A DNA stretch of 64,000 nt, from positions 53,623,001 to 53,687,000 of the forward strand of contig NC_080578.1 of NCBI RefSeq assembly GCF_029962835.1, in the 5' to 3' direction. Under the pieces are notes generated by a model. It saw only the letters and a list, made by a program, of their open reading frames with translations, was not told where the DNA came from and ran no database searches. Both the position numbers and the translations under genes were made by a program. Source of the stretch: Magnolia sinica (Eukaryota; Streptophyta; Magnoliopsida; Magnoliales; Magnoliaceae). This document shows, one piece after another, positions 25,219 through 35,347 of the stretch (the first letter of the stretch is position 1; each line of letters starts with the position of its first letter).

Positions 25219-25557
25219 AGAAAACAATGTTTAGCCATTGATAAATAAGAAAGTATAAGGGTACTGGTCCACTCGATTAGTGGATGTAATTGATTATTGG
25301 AAATAATTATTCTCATGATGTAGCCGACTTATTGGACAAGTTGGATTTGGTAAGCCCTTGAAAGGTTAGATGTCATCTCCTGCGTGGATTGTAATTTATG
25401 TTCTAACCGGTTATTTATTTGCAAAGCAATCATGTATTTGACAAGGTTGCATTCGTAAGTTATGATAATACCATATGCGGGTGTCATTCTCAGCCATCCA
25501 CACGCAGTACAAGTGCTAATATAAAACTGGTGTAAGAGATCCGTGCTTTCAATCTGG
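25219..25557. other. Short unique spacer between element B and the CACTA transposon
   Basis: 340 bases without a gene or repeat I recognise; probably the pre-insertion host sequence. Confidence 0.5.
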
Positions 25558-25560
25558 TGG

Positions 25561-25573
25561 CACTACAAGAAAA
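25561..25573 (+). repeat. CACTA left terminal inverted repeat
   Basis: CACTACAAGAAAA directly after TGG. It pairs with 54592-54604 with one mismatch. Confidence 0.85.
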
Positions 25574-25731
25574 ATGTCCTTTACCGGCAGTCAAAACCGC
25601 CAGCAAAGGCCCAGTAAACCACCGGAAAATCCTTTGCTCGAGGTTAGTTAACAGTCGATAAAGCCTCGATCGGTAAAGGCTTTATCGGCGGTCAGGACCT
25701 TTACTGACGGTTGTGCTGGCTGCCACTACAT
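25574..25731. repeat. CACTA left subterminal repeat region
   Basis: Repeated motifs of the forms TTTACCGGCAGTC, GGTAAAGG and TTTATCGGCGGTC, and TTTACTGACGGTTGTG (25700-25715). Such arrays are where the element's DNA-binding protein acts in the En/Spm family. Confidence 0.65.
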
Positions 25732-26388
25732 TCTCAAAAGCATATGACTAGCTCCACAGTACGACCGTAGCCATTGGTACCGTAGCTCTTTAAAATGTTT
25801 CTACGGATTAAATCCGTAGCTATAGACGTCATGGCCACTGACAATCCATACCTCTTTAAATTGTTGTATCCTAGTTTTTTCTATTTTTTATTTTTTTATA
25901 CCATTGTTTGCAAAGGACTAGTTTCTTTTGTCGATCTTTGGTGAGCTGTGTAGCAGTAAAAGGCATCGGCACCAATTAGCAGTTAAAATTAGCTCACACT
26001 CCAAATTGCCATTCATTGTGTTCTGATTGGCTGTGACATGTAAAACACAAATCCGTCTTGAATTTACCTTGACATAATATAATAATGGCAGAGAAGAGGA
26101 AGTGTGCTAGTGTCACCTGTTTGAAGATAAAGTAGGGAATTTGTAAGACAATTAGAAACACTACATACACACACAAAAACTAAAAAGAAAAGATTCAAGG
26201 TCTAAGTCAGAAAATAGACAAAAAACAAAACAAAAATATAACTTTTTTCTAGAGTAATACTATGACCATTGATTTTGGAGAAGCGGAGTCCATGTAGATA
26301 ATCCAAACTGCTATCTAATGGACCAATAGTGGATGGGACCGGACCAAACTCACTTTTTGCTATTCTAAGGGAAAATAAACTAGGTTAC
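25732..26388. other. CACTA interior: palindromic CTACGGATTAAATCCGTAGC motif and AT-rich sequence
   Basis: A 20-bp palindrome at 25801-25820, with GTACCGTAGC just before it, is the same motif family that forms an array at 57597-57893. It may mark a piece of a second CACTA family. The remainder is AT-rich with no gene seen. Confidence 0.45.
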
Positions 26389-26511
26389 CTTTAAAACATC
26401 CATTGTCAATGCTTATAGATGCCTAAAGCCAAGAACACGAACTCGAACATGACTCCCTTCCTTGAACTTTTCGTCTAGCTTGCAGACTTCCTCATCAACC
26501 ACATCACATAT
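26389..26511 (-). pseudogene. RRP5: Captured exon, S1 RNA-binding domain of RRP5/PDCD11-like ribosome biogenesis protein
   Basis: One exon of exactly 41 codons between an acceptor (TCACAG at 26512-26517) and a donor (GTAACC at 26383-26388). It reads ICDVVDEEVCKLDEKFKEGS then HVRVRVLGFRHL, followed by a stop and ALTMDVLK. As I remember the family, an S1 repeat of plant RRP5 has EEKF..GS.V.VRVLGFRHLEGLATG.LK here. The stop falls at the Glu codon and several neighbours look like single-base transitions. RRP5 is a nucleolar protein of pre-rRNA processing. Only this exon is visible, so it is a captured fragment. A different S1 protein is possible. Confidence 0.6.
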
Positions 26512-27209
26512 CTGTGACCCACAAAAGAAGAATCTTTACATTTTCAGCCTGGGTTGTAACAACAACACCAAAAGGATCTTTAAATATGAACCAATCACAA
26601 TAAAAGAAGGCAATGCCTTCATTAGTATATTAAGAAAAGCTAGAGAGGAAAGAAATCAAAATTTATGCATGAATTGGTGTGTAAGTGTTATATCTACTTT
26701 TGCAATTGATGCAATATTTGAATGTGGCCCATCATTTATATGATTTAGAATACACAAAGGGTGCAACAGTCAGACAATAATGACTGTTGTAGAGTAAATA
26801 GGGGTGCAGAAATCTTGGGTTTTATCTAGTGACTTGAAAGAGTAAACCTAGCATTATTGATGATGAGATGAAGCCTCAAATCACAGAAGGTGCCCCTGTT
26901 TACAACTAGATAGAATGTCACTAAGAAGTCTAAGATTGGTCTGTATTTTCCCAATTCCTTATAGGATTCTATGCATGTTCAAAAAGCAAAAGACAAACAA
27001 AATTTTAGAAAATGAAAATGAAGACAACCAGCTTCCTTCAGCTGTCCATCCATTTCAGTCATATTAAAATTTCATTGGTATAAAATATTTCTGCAAAATG
27101 ATAATAGCCTGGCAACAAATGTAATTGTATCAGAAACTTGATGAAGACCTAAATCATGCTGTTTAATATACTTCAACAGAAAAATAAAAATAAAAAATCA
27201 GCAACTTAC

Positions 27210-27268
27210 CTCAATAATCAAGTAAAGGTTTTCTTCTTGCAACACATCCTCAAAATTTGAAGACATCT
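27210..27268 (-). pseudogene. Captured exon 3' end, unidentified
   Basis: The minus strand reads NFEDVLQEENLYLIIE followed by a perfect donor GAG|GTAAGT at 27209. The acceptor side is unclear. The peptide is plausible coding sequence but I do not recognise it. Confidence 0.3.
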
Positions 27269-27279
27269 ATCCCATGAAT

Positions 27280-27560
27280 TAGATATACCCTTTCATGGTG
27301 AGCCATGGGCTTAAAAATGAGGCCAATCCACAACTTAGGTGAGCAACAACATAAACAATGGTTAAGAGTGGATGCACATCCATTGAAACCTTCTTTTTCT
27401 TTTTCTTTTTTGTATAGCGGACCCAACGAGATGTGGTTTATACATCTAGGCCATTCATTGTGACTTAGATAAGGGGTCACAACAGATTTTAGGCTATTTC
27501 AAAACTTAGGTGGGCTCCAACAAATGCTTTTAAATGTTTTAGGCATGATTTCTCATAATT
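27280..27560. repeat. Degraded dispersed DNA repeat
   Basis: Phrases such as AACTTAGGTGGGC, AATGAGGCCAATCC and CATTGAAACC recall the inverted-repeat elements at 54.9-57.1 kb. No intact ends are found. Confidence 0.3.
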
Positions 27561-27599
27561 TCCTATGGAGAATCCAAAAAAAAACCAACAACAAGAAGA

Positions 27600-28620
27600 A
27601 AACTTAATGTCTATGGAGAATCTAAAAATAAAAATAAAAATAAATTTACTAAAAGGTATGATAGGAACTATTACAACTTGCGGAGAATCCAATGACTGTA
27701 CTGTCTACGGCCTTCTGAGGAGTCGGTGTTTCTTCCTGTTAAAAGAAAACAATCACGGTATAATAATCATCTTTCAGAAATTAGACCCTATATTCAAAAA
27801 CCAGGAAATAGCAAACGTGAAAAATACCCCATAGAAATTCCATGTTCATTTGATCAGTTCCATGCAATTACACACATCCAATTCATCCAAAAAATCAGAA
27901 ACATGACTTGTATGAACAACAGAAGCTCCTTCTATTCAATCAGTTCCATGGAATTCCATGAGTTCACCTAATACAATAACAGAATAACCATAATGATTTG
28001 AAGCAACCTACATAAGATACCGAGAAATCAAAGCTTAAAAGAAAATACAAATTGGTAAAAATATAAATATACTAATGAAAACATGTGCACTTAGAAAACA
28101 ACACAGGTTATAACAAAACCTCAATTATGAGATGGCTTCTTTTGTTTGAGTCACCAAAAGAGGGCGAAATTGATTTCCTTTTAACAGTTACATAGAAAAC
28201 TACACTCATAACCAACTCCATATGGAAATTTATTTCCTTTTAACAGTTAGAGAATGATTGAAAGATTAGACCAAAACCAATCTAATGAAAGAGATGATAT
28301 GACATTCAACCAAAAAAATAAAGTGCTAGAAGTGAAATTTCTTTTATTAGAATAATAAATGCATACAAAATATATATAATTTACTATTAAAGCCACCTAG
28401 ACCCAAACTGGACAGTACCTAGACCTGATTTTTAATCAGGTCCTAAAGTTGAGACCTGAACCAATCCAAATTGCTTAATGGGTCCCATAAATGAGACCCA
28501 GATGTAATAACATTGAGTTAGATTCATCAGATACCCATTGGCAGCCACACATGCAATTTAGTGCAATATTAGCCACATACCAAGTTGGTGCAAAAACTCT
28601 CTTGATTGTACTCATGTCTG
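27600..28620. other. AT-rich CACTA interior without recognised genes
   Basis: Intron-like AT-rich sequence with scattered short direct repeats (TTTCCTTTTAACAGTTA occurs twice, near 28175 and 28230). Nothing coding is recognised. Confidence 0.4.
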
Positions 28621-28627
28621 GTCTTCT

Positions 28628-28867
28628 CTAAAGCCCAATCATGGAGATGTTTTCATATGTCCCTTTGGCAAGCAATCTCAATTCGCAGATATGGTGGTCC
28701 CCAACACTGATATCTGAGTAGGAAGCTTCTTCAGCCATTGGATGAGGGACACCCATTTGGATGGATATGCTATTACCCCAATAGTAGGGTTGTTTTGAAT
28801 CCAACAGTAGGCCACAAACAAATCCATCAACAGTAGTTAGGCCTGAGAATGGGAATTCTAGAATCAA
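28628..28867 (-). pseudogene. ACR4: Captured exon of a CRINKLY4/ACR4-like receptor kinase ectodomain
   Basis: An open stretch of 79 codons on the minus strand containing GFVCGLLLDSKQPYYWGNS, IQMGVPHPM and SDISVGDHHICELR. The VCGL...QPYCWG...GVPQPM...SAGD.HLC pattern is that of the crinkly repeats (RCC1-like) in the extracellular part of ACR4-type receptor kinases, which control epidermal and root cell division. Changes at conserved positions (CWG to YWG, CGLR to CELR) and a stop where the DCWGY motif would follow show decay. No kinase or transmembrane part is present. Confidence 0.65.
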
Positions 28868-28949
28868 GAAGCTGTAGAGTTAAAACAAACATGTTCACTT
28901 ACTGCACAAAAAGAAAGAAAAAAAAAAGAAAAAAAGAAGATAATACAAT

Positions 28950-28954
28950 GTGAA
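28950..28954. repeat. Target site duplication of element C, left (GTGAA)
   Basis: Matches 47328-47332 exactly, which ties the two LTRs to one insertion despite the nested element. Confidence 0.93.
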
Positions 28955-31900
28955 TGTAATGACCCGGGAAATTTTGTGCTAATCATTCCTTAAGTAGTTA
29001 TTTTTGGGGTAATTAGCGCTATACTCGATTGCTAGTGAAATTTGCATCAATCACTTTAAATTGGATCTGCATGACTCAAAACCTATAGATTAGTTAGCAC
29101 TATGTTACTCTGAAATCTGGGATTCATCGCTAAGTCCAGTTGTTCTTGAGAATTTTTGGAAGATCTGGATCAGACCTGGATCGCGCGTCGAAAGTCTGAT
29201 AGTGATGATCTTAGACTGTTGCAGTCACCATGTTGGACTTAATCATCACCTCAAAAATCAAGTCTAGATGATGTTCTGGGTCAATTTGATTGAGTCCGAA
29301 GTGAAGAGTGAGAACGGTTGGAAATTTATTAAGCTTTTATGAAATCTGAGTCGTGTCGCTTGCGCGATGATTTTAAGCAATCTGACCATTGGATTCTGAC
29401 CTAATTTCACCCTCTGATCAGGGAAGGTGGCCCAGGCATGTCCTTGTGCTTGTGGACCTGATCGAGATTCTGTGACCGTTGAATTGAGTGTGGTCCGCCA
29501 CGGCTGATCTGAAGTTCCGGTCAGTACGAAAACTCAGCTTGACCTAGATCTATGGTCAATGAGCTTAAGTCCGACCTTTCGTGGTTATAGACCCACAAGA
29601 AGTGCTTCGTTGGATCGCGAGAGGCCAGTTTTGGTTATACCCTAAGTATACCTCGACCCTGGGGTTATTTCCATCAATATTAGGCCTATTTATAGTCCTT
29701 AAAACCCTAGCTCTCTTTTCCATACGAATTTTCTAGCCCTAGCTAAGAAAGAGAGTGGAAAAGAGAGAGAAAGTGAGAGAGAAGTTGGTGAATCATCTTA
29801 GATTCTTTCCTGTTCTTCTTCATCCTTGAACCTTCACTTTAGAATCGTTATTTCGGCGATTCTGATTTCATCTTTGGGTAAGTTAACCTAACCCTAATCT
29901 GTGTTAGATCTTAGAATAGTCTTGGTGTTGTTGTATATCATTTCTATTCTTACCTTAGGTTATCTGGTCACCGTTGACGAAGACATATCGTCTGAAATCA
30001 ATTCGGTGTTCTTTTCTGGCTTAAGGTGCAGACTTTAAGTGTATAGGTTAAGGCTTTCAAGGCTTTCAATGCCAGTGAATGATTTATTCTTGCTATGGAT
30101 GAGATTTCACATGCCAAATGTTATGTTTATTCTGCGTTCCTGATATGCATGTATTATATTGAGATTTGTGTATTCCATGTGTATGTATAAAGTACCGTAT
30201 GCGTATAAAATATGAACTTGTAATTGCCATGATTATTTGTCATGTATGTATGCTAGATGTATGTGTGACAACTCCTTGGTAAAAGGAATTGTCCAAATGT
30301 GTGTATTTCAACATACGTCATGTATGTTGTATTATGTATTCTAAGTGTTTGTAGAAATGTCTGAATGATCTAAAGTGTGATATTTCAACCTAGTATGGGC
30401 GTTGAGAAGCAATTCCCAACTCTCCCACTAATGTGTATGATTTCGTTCATGAAAGTTACATTCCTTGTTGTTTAAATTAAAGCATTACTTATGCTTACAT
30501 TTATGTTAAGTTGATATTCTTCAAATGCTTGAGTACCACATGATTTGAATTGTTGCTCCATTACTGTTCTACATTCAATACGAATATCTGTTGTAGTGTA
30601 ATGTGTGTGGGATTTTGCATTAGTCCAGGAAATCGGTAATCGGCCTTAAGATCGTGGTTGAGGTTGCTTTCACCACGTAGGACGTGATTGGACGAACCCG
30701 AGTCATATTAGAGTTGTCGGCAGTGGTTTGGCCACGCAGAGTGTTTGCACACTCTATGTTGTTCAACCCAACGTGCGCTCGTGCTAGTCGAGTTCGTCAA
30801 GTAACCCGATTGTTTGATGTATGTTCACCATGTATGAACGCTACTGTTTGAATCTAGGGTACCGAACTTACCAATGAAATCCTATTAACCATGGTACCTT
30901 GATCTGCTAAGACTCATGAGCTGGACATGGTGGTATGGGACACCTTGGTCGAGCTGTCGACCTACGCTGGGGTGACGAGCCTCCCCGTAGTGACCAGTGA
31001 GCAACCAAACTCGTGAGCCAATTATGGTGGTATGGGACACTATATTCGTACTGTCAGCCTACATTGATTGGTGACAAGCCCTTTGTAGTGACCTCGAGCA
31101 TACCTGGATACCGCATTGAGGTGACGAGCCTTATTGTAGTAACAAAGGTATGATAGGCGTGCATTGATTGGTGACGAGCCCTTTGCAATGACCTAAAAAT
31201 ATATGATCGTATGAGATTGTCTAGGACTGACGACCTTAGAATGGATCACTGTTTGGATGGTGATATAAGGAAGGTACCTTAGCTCCCCAATCCTGCTATA
31301 TGAAAAGGACTAATAACAACTTGGTAATCATGTTTATGCACAGCATTTGCATGTGCTTTGTAGACGTGGCGCACTTTGAGGCGATGTCATGCGTAACGTA
31401 AGATGAAGATGCTGAGGGTGTATGCGCGAGGGCACACATCATTCTGCATACATCCTTGCATTAACAAGAGTACTTAAGACATGTTTAATTGTTCTGCTTT
31501 ATCATTACTGCTTGATTGAACTGATAACATGTTAACCTTTGCTTTATTGTTCCACTGAGTTGATCACTCACTCCCACGTTCTGGGGCAGTGTTAAACACC
31601 CACCAGACTCTGTCTTACCTGCTGATGTTGCAGATGTAGATACGACCTCTGAGGCAGAGCGGGAGATGGATGATGATGAGGGTGCCTTCTCTTTTATACA
31701 GTTTTCAAACAGGTTCTAGTGAGCCTTCTTCTGATGCGACGGATGCTGGGACTTCTTTTGGAATTTAAATGATGTAATTTGATACTTGTAATTTTGATAA
31801 TAACACTTACATTACGACCTGGTAGGTGTATGTATTTCAGGGATTCATACATGTACACACATATATTTCTTTTAGTCTTTCGCTTGCTTTCTTCACTTAT

Positions 31901-32051
31901 CCCTGAATTATACCTGCACTTTGGCTTAATCTATTCCATGTTTTATGCACTAATACAGAAAACATACATCCATCATTAAATATGTTGCAAAGTGATGTTT
32001 TGGAACTCGGGAGCTAAGTTATACTCGACCCCCGAATTTCAGGGCGTTACA
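28955..32051 (+). repeat. Element C 5' LTR
   Basis: 3097 bp, TGTAATGACCCGG to GGGCGTTACA, colinear with the other family LTRs. Confidence 0.94.
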
Positions 32052-32054
32052 AGT

Positions 32055-32066
32055 TGGTATCAGAGC
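32055..32066 (+). other. Primer binding site (tRNA-iMet) of element C
   Basis: TGGTATCAGAGC three bases after the 5' LTR. Confidence 0.93.
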
Positions 32067-32841
32067 ATGATCTGGATTAAACCGGACCTGGGTTATGGTC
32101 ACACACTGCACGTTGTCACCACTTTAGTGTATTTGGGTGTCCGTCTATCGTAGATTGTGTGTTTGTTCTCCGTAGCTTCTATCGGCGAAAGTTTCCTGAA
32201 AACGATCGCCGAGATCGAATCTGTGCTCTCTCCTGATCACACACAGCGACCCAAAACCTTTCCTAGATCATCTATTAATGAGTTTAGATGGTCTATCATC
32301 CCATTTCAACCCTTCATTTGTCAAGAAATCTCTGTTTGTATCAGATTTCTGCCCGAATGGCCTGATAGGCGTCGAACCAAGCAAAGGGGCCGATCGGGGC
32401 ATTTCCAGTGGGGCCTAGGGGGGACCCACATCATTTGGAGCATGGGGGACCAGGAGGGCCTCGCCCAAATGGTGAGGCATCGCCAGCTCAGCGAGGCCTC
32501 GCTGATCAGCGGGCCGGCTCGGGCCGACGATTGTTTGGCCTAGTATGGCCCACCCCTCCACGGTTTGCTTGTTTAAACCTTTTCTAAGCCCTACTTCCTT
32601 CACAAACCTCCCTCCCAAGCTCTCCTTTTCTTGAAATCCCTCTCAAAGCTTCTCCAAATCCCTTCTAAATCTTCTTCTTCTTCCATTTTCGTGCAAACCC
32701 CATCACCCCATCTCAAAACCCTCACCCTCATTGCTGTTTATCCTTTCTTTCCTTCTCATTTGGGCTCTCACATCCTCTTTTGGGATCTCAAGTGTGTGGG
32801 AGCTTCCCATCTTTCCTATTTCTCCCTTTCTCTCATTTCTC

Positions 32842-34005
32842 ATGGCCCTCTTTGAGTTTATCACAGCCATCTTTTCCATTTCCTCCCTTCTTTCTTTGAT
32901 GGGGAAGAAGAGAGTGCCCGTGGATGAAGCCGGGCCTAGCCGCCCAACCCGTGCACGGAGGCCGAGAGGTACCGCCGCGAGCACGTCCGTCACTTGTGAA
33001 TTCCAAACCAAGCGGGACCTCGATCCTCGAGCTCCCATTGGTGGAACTTTGTTGGCAGAGCTATCACATGGAGTCTATGAAGGTCGTAGAGTCCTTTTTG
33101 AGGCTCATGTTGATCCGCGGTTGTATGGCGAGTTTCTGTTGTTGGAGCGCCTGGAAGGGGCTGGTTGGTGTCCCTTGTTTGAGAGCGAGTATCGCGTGAA
33201 TGCAAGTACTGTTCGAGCTTTTTATGTCAATATTCGTGATCCTTTGCTGGAGCCTCTGCAGTTCAAGATTCCTTGTGATAGTGGTCGGAAAGCTACGGTC
33301 AATGTCGCTTTGATATCCCGACTCCTGAATGTGCCACTTGGTGAGGTGCATGCCAGTGAGAAGAATCTCAACAGTATGCGCAAGAGGGATCGTCGCACCC
33401 GATTCCTGTGTGGTCGTCTGGTCGAATGGCAGCCTAATAGGAGTCTTTTGGCTACTAACATGACGGACGACTTTCGTTTGCTTCACCACATGTGTACGTT
33501 CAATGTATATCCCAGGTGGAGCAACTGCAGTGAGTGTACGCGCCTGATGGTAGATTTTCTGTATCATGTGGGGCAAGGAGTGAAGTTGTGTGTGCCGACG
33601 TACATCTTACGCCAGATAATTCTCATCGCTCGTTCGACTAGGAGGACCGAATCTCTTCCTTTTGGCCACCTCATTTGTAAGCTTGCACATGAGTTTGGCT
33701 ATAGGCTTGGAGCAGAGAAGCCGGTTCCTGTTCGTCATCTTAACCTGATGACCCTTAAGCAGATGGAGATTGGTCCTCGTCGGCGGGCCTCAGAGAGTGA
33801 GGATGAGTCAGAGAGCGATGATGAAGAGAGTTATGCTGAAGGTGGTGCTGAGATTGAGGAAGAAACAGAGAAGAAAGAGGAAGAGGTTGAGGCACATGAT
33901 ACGAGTGAGAGCTCTCCTCCTGGGGCACCAGAGCAGAGCGCAGATCAGACTGTCAGGGATGCTCGTATTGCTCGGCTTGAAGAAGGGCATGCTGTTCTAC
34001 GCTAG
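32842..34005 (+). CDS. Element C ORF1: intact accessory retroelement protein
   Basis: 387 codons from MALFEFITAI (32842), the same length as in copy A; an alternative start MGKKR is at 32899. Order: hydrophobic N-terminus, Pro/Arg-rich basic segment, central domain with RLLNVPLGEVHASEKN and SLPFGHLICKLAHEFGY, acidic Ser/Glu segment with DDEESYAEGGAEIEEE, C-terminal helix DARIARLEEGHAVL. Open in spite of many stops in this element's pol. TAG at 34003-34005 is followed in frame by 41 sense codons to a second TAG at 34129-34131. Function unknown; the central part resembles a domain annotated in plants only as a putative transposon protein. Confidence 0.82.
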   Translation: MALFEFITAIFSISSLLSLMGKKRVPVDEAGPSRPTRARRPRGTAASTSVTCEFQTKRDLDPRAPIGGTLLAELSHGVYEGRRVLFEAHVDPRLYGEFLLLERLEGAGWCPLFESEYRVNASTVRAFYVNIRDPLLEPLQFKIPCDSGRKATVNVALISRLLNVPLGEVHASEKNLNSMRKRDRRTRFLCGRLVEWQPNRSLLATNMTDDFRLLHHMCTFNVYPRWSNCSECTRLMVDFLYHVGQGVKLCVPTYILRQIILIARSTRRTESLPFGHLICKLAHEFGYRLGAEKPVPVRHLNLMTLKQMEIGPRRRASESEDESESDDEESYAEGGAEIEEETEKKEEEVEAHDTSESSPPGAPEQSADQTVRDARIARLEEGHAVLR

Positions 34006-34131
34006 GGTATTATGGATCTTCGAGGCCTTGTGAAACATAAGTTTAAGAAGGTGACTCGAACTCTGAAGTCTATCCTGTGTTGCTTGCAGGATAAGAGTGC
34101 CCCGCCTCCATCTCCTGATTTCAACGAGTAG

Positions 34132-34339
34132 TCATCGTTGTGGTCGTCCTTTGCTATGTTTATTGTTTCTTTCTGTGTGTAGCCGTTGTTGGCTTTGTAG
34201 TTGGTGTTGTTTGTAGTTGTTTGTGGTTGTTTGAAGTTTTAGATGTTGTAGTTCACATGCTTTCCCTGTCGTGATTCATGTAATGCTGCACTACTTGTAT
34301 TGCGATAATTTTGTTTACTGGAATGCATGTTGTTGGCCT
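34132..34339 (+). other. Element C: ORF1-gag spacer and gag/protease deletion junction
   Basis: It follows copy B's spacer (T/G-rich, GTTGTAGTTCACATGC) to GAATGCATGTTGTT near 34335, then jumps to the end of the protease region (TTTGTCGCACC matches B at about 18962). Roughly 1.6 kb is absent. The endpoint differs from that in copy A. Confidence 0.75.
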
Positions 34340-35347
34340 TTTTGTCGCACCTCTTTTTCATTACGATGTTATTATGGGTATGGATTGACTCATGAGGATG
34401 CGAGCAGATATTAATTATGAAGCAAGATCAGTGACGATCCATGGACCTGAGGGCGAGACTGTTACTTTTCCAGTTCAGGTCAGTTACCCTCTTCGTATTG
34501 ATTTTTATACTTCTCTGTTGGAGAGTATGGCTGAATCGGCGTTAGTTAGCACGCCGGTAGTTAGGGAGTTTGAAGATGTGTTTGAGTCGATTCCTGGATT
34601 ACCTCCTCAGCGTGAGATTGATTTTGCTATCGATCTCATGCCTGGTGCGGCGCCCATTTCTTTGCCCACCTATCGTATGCCTCCGAGTGAAATGGAGGAG
34701 TTGAGGAAGCAGATAGATGGTTTGTTGAATTTGGGTTTTATTCAGCCTAATGTGTCTCCTTGGGGAGCACCTGTTTTGTTTGTGAAGAAGAAGGATGGTT
34801 CCTTGCGATTGTGTATTGATTATCGCAGGCTGAATTTGGTAACTGTGAAGAATAAGTACCCTTTGCCCAGGATTGATGATCTGTTTGATCAATTGAAGGG
34901 GGCACGGTACTTTTCGAAGGTTGATCTGCAGTCAGGGTATCATCAGTTGCGCGTCAAGGATGGGGACGTGTAGAAGACCGCTTTCAGGACTAGCTTCGGT
35001 CACTATGAGTTCCTTGTGATGTCGTTCGGTCTGACGAACACACCGGCCGTGTTCATGGATCTGATGAATAGGGTGTTTTGGCCATTCTTGTTCCGATTCA
35101 TTATTGATTTTATCGATGACATCTTGATATATTCGGCGAGTCGGGAAGAGTACGAGGAGCACTTAAGAGCAGTTTTGGATACTCCCAGGAAGAATCAGCT
35201 TTTTGCGCAGTTCAAGAAGTGTGATTTCTGGAAAGAGGAAGTCAAGTTCCTAGGACATGTGGTGTCCAAGGAAGGGATCGCTGTCAATCTTGCCAAGGTA
35301 GCTGCAATGCAGGACTGGAAGCAACCTAGTTTTGTTACTGAGGTAAG
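34340..35347 (+). pseudogene. pol: Element C pol, first part (RT), cut by element D
   Basis: The protease C-terminus (YDVIMGMD) is followed by the linker and RT. An open frame at 34392-34973 covers LPTYRMP and [18 protein letters not shown], a TAG at 34971 replaces the CAG seen in other copies, and the FIDDIL motif lies near 35109-35126. The protein breaks at the GTAAG target site of element D and resumes at 42085. Confidence 0.9.
35343..35347. repeat. Target site duplication of element D, left (GTAAG)
   Basis: GTAAG here and at 42080-42084, the point where the RT thumb coding sequence of element C is split. Confidence 0.93.

Noticed and set aside
25728-25745. CACTACATTCTC as a second CACTA terminus
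   Set aside because: It departs from CACTACAAGAA after eight bases, and no partner end or 3-bp duplication could be found.
32703-33576. Several antisense frames over ORF1 (also in A, B and D)
   Set aside because: Shadows of the sense ORF1 frame; they shift and break between copies while the sense frame is kept.
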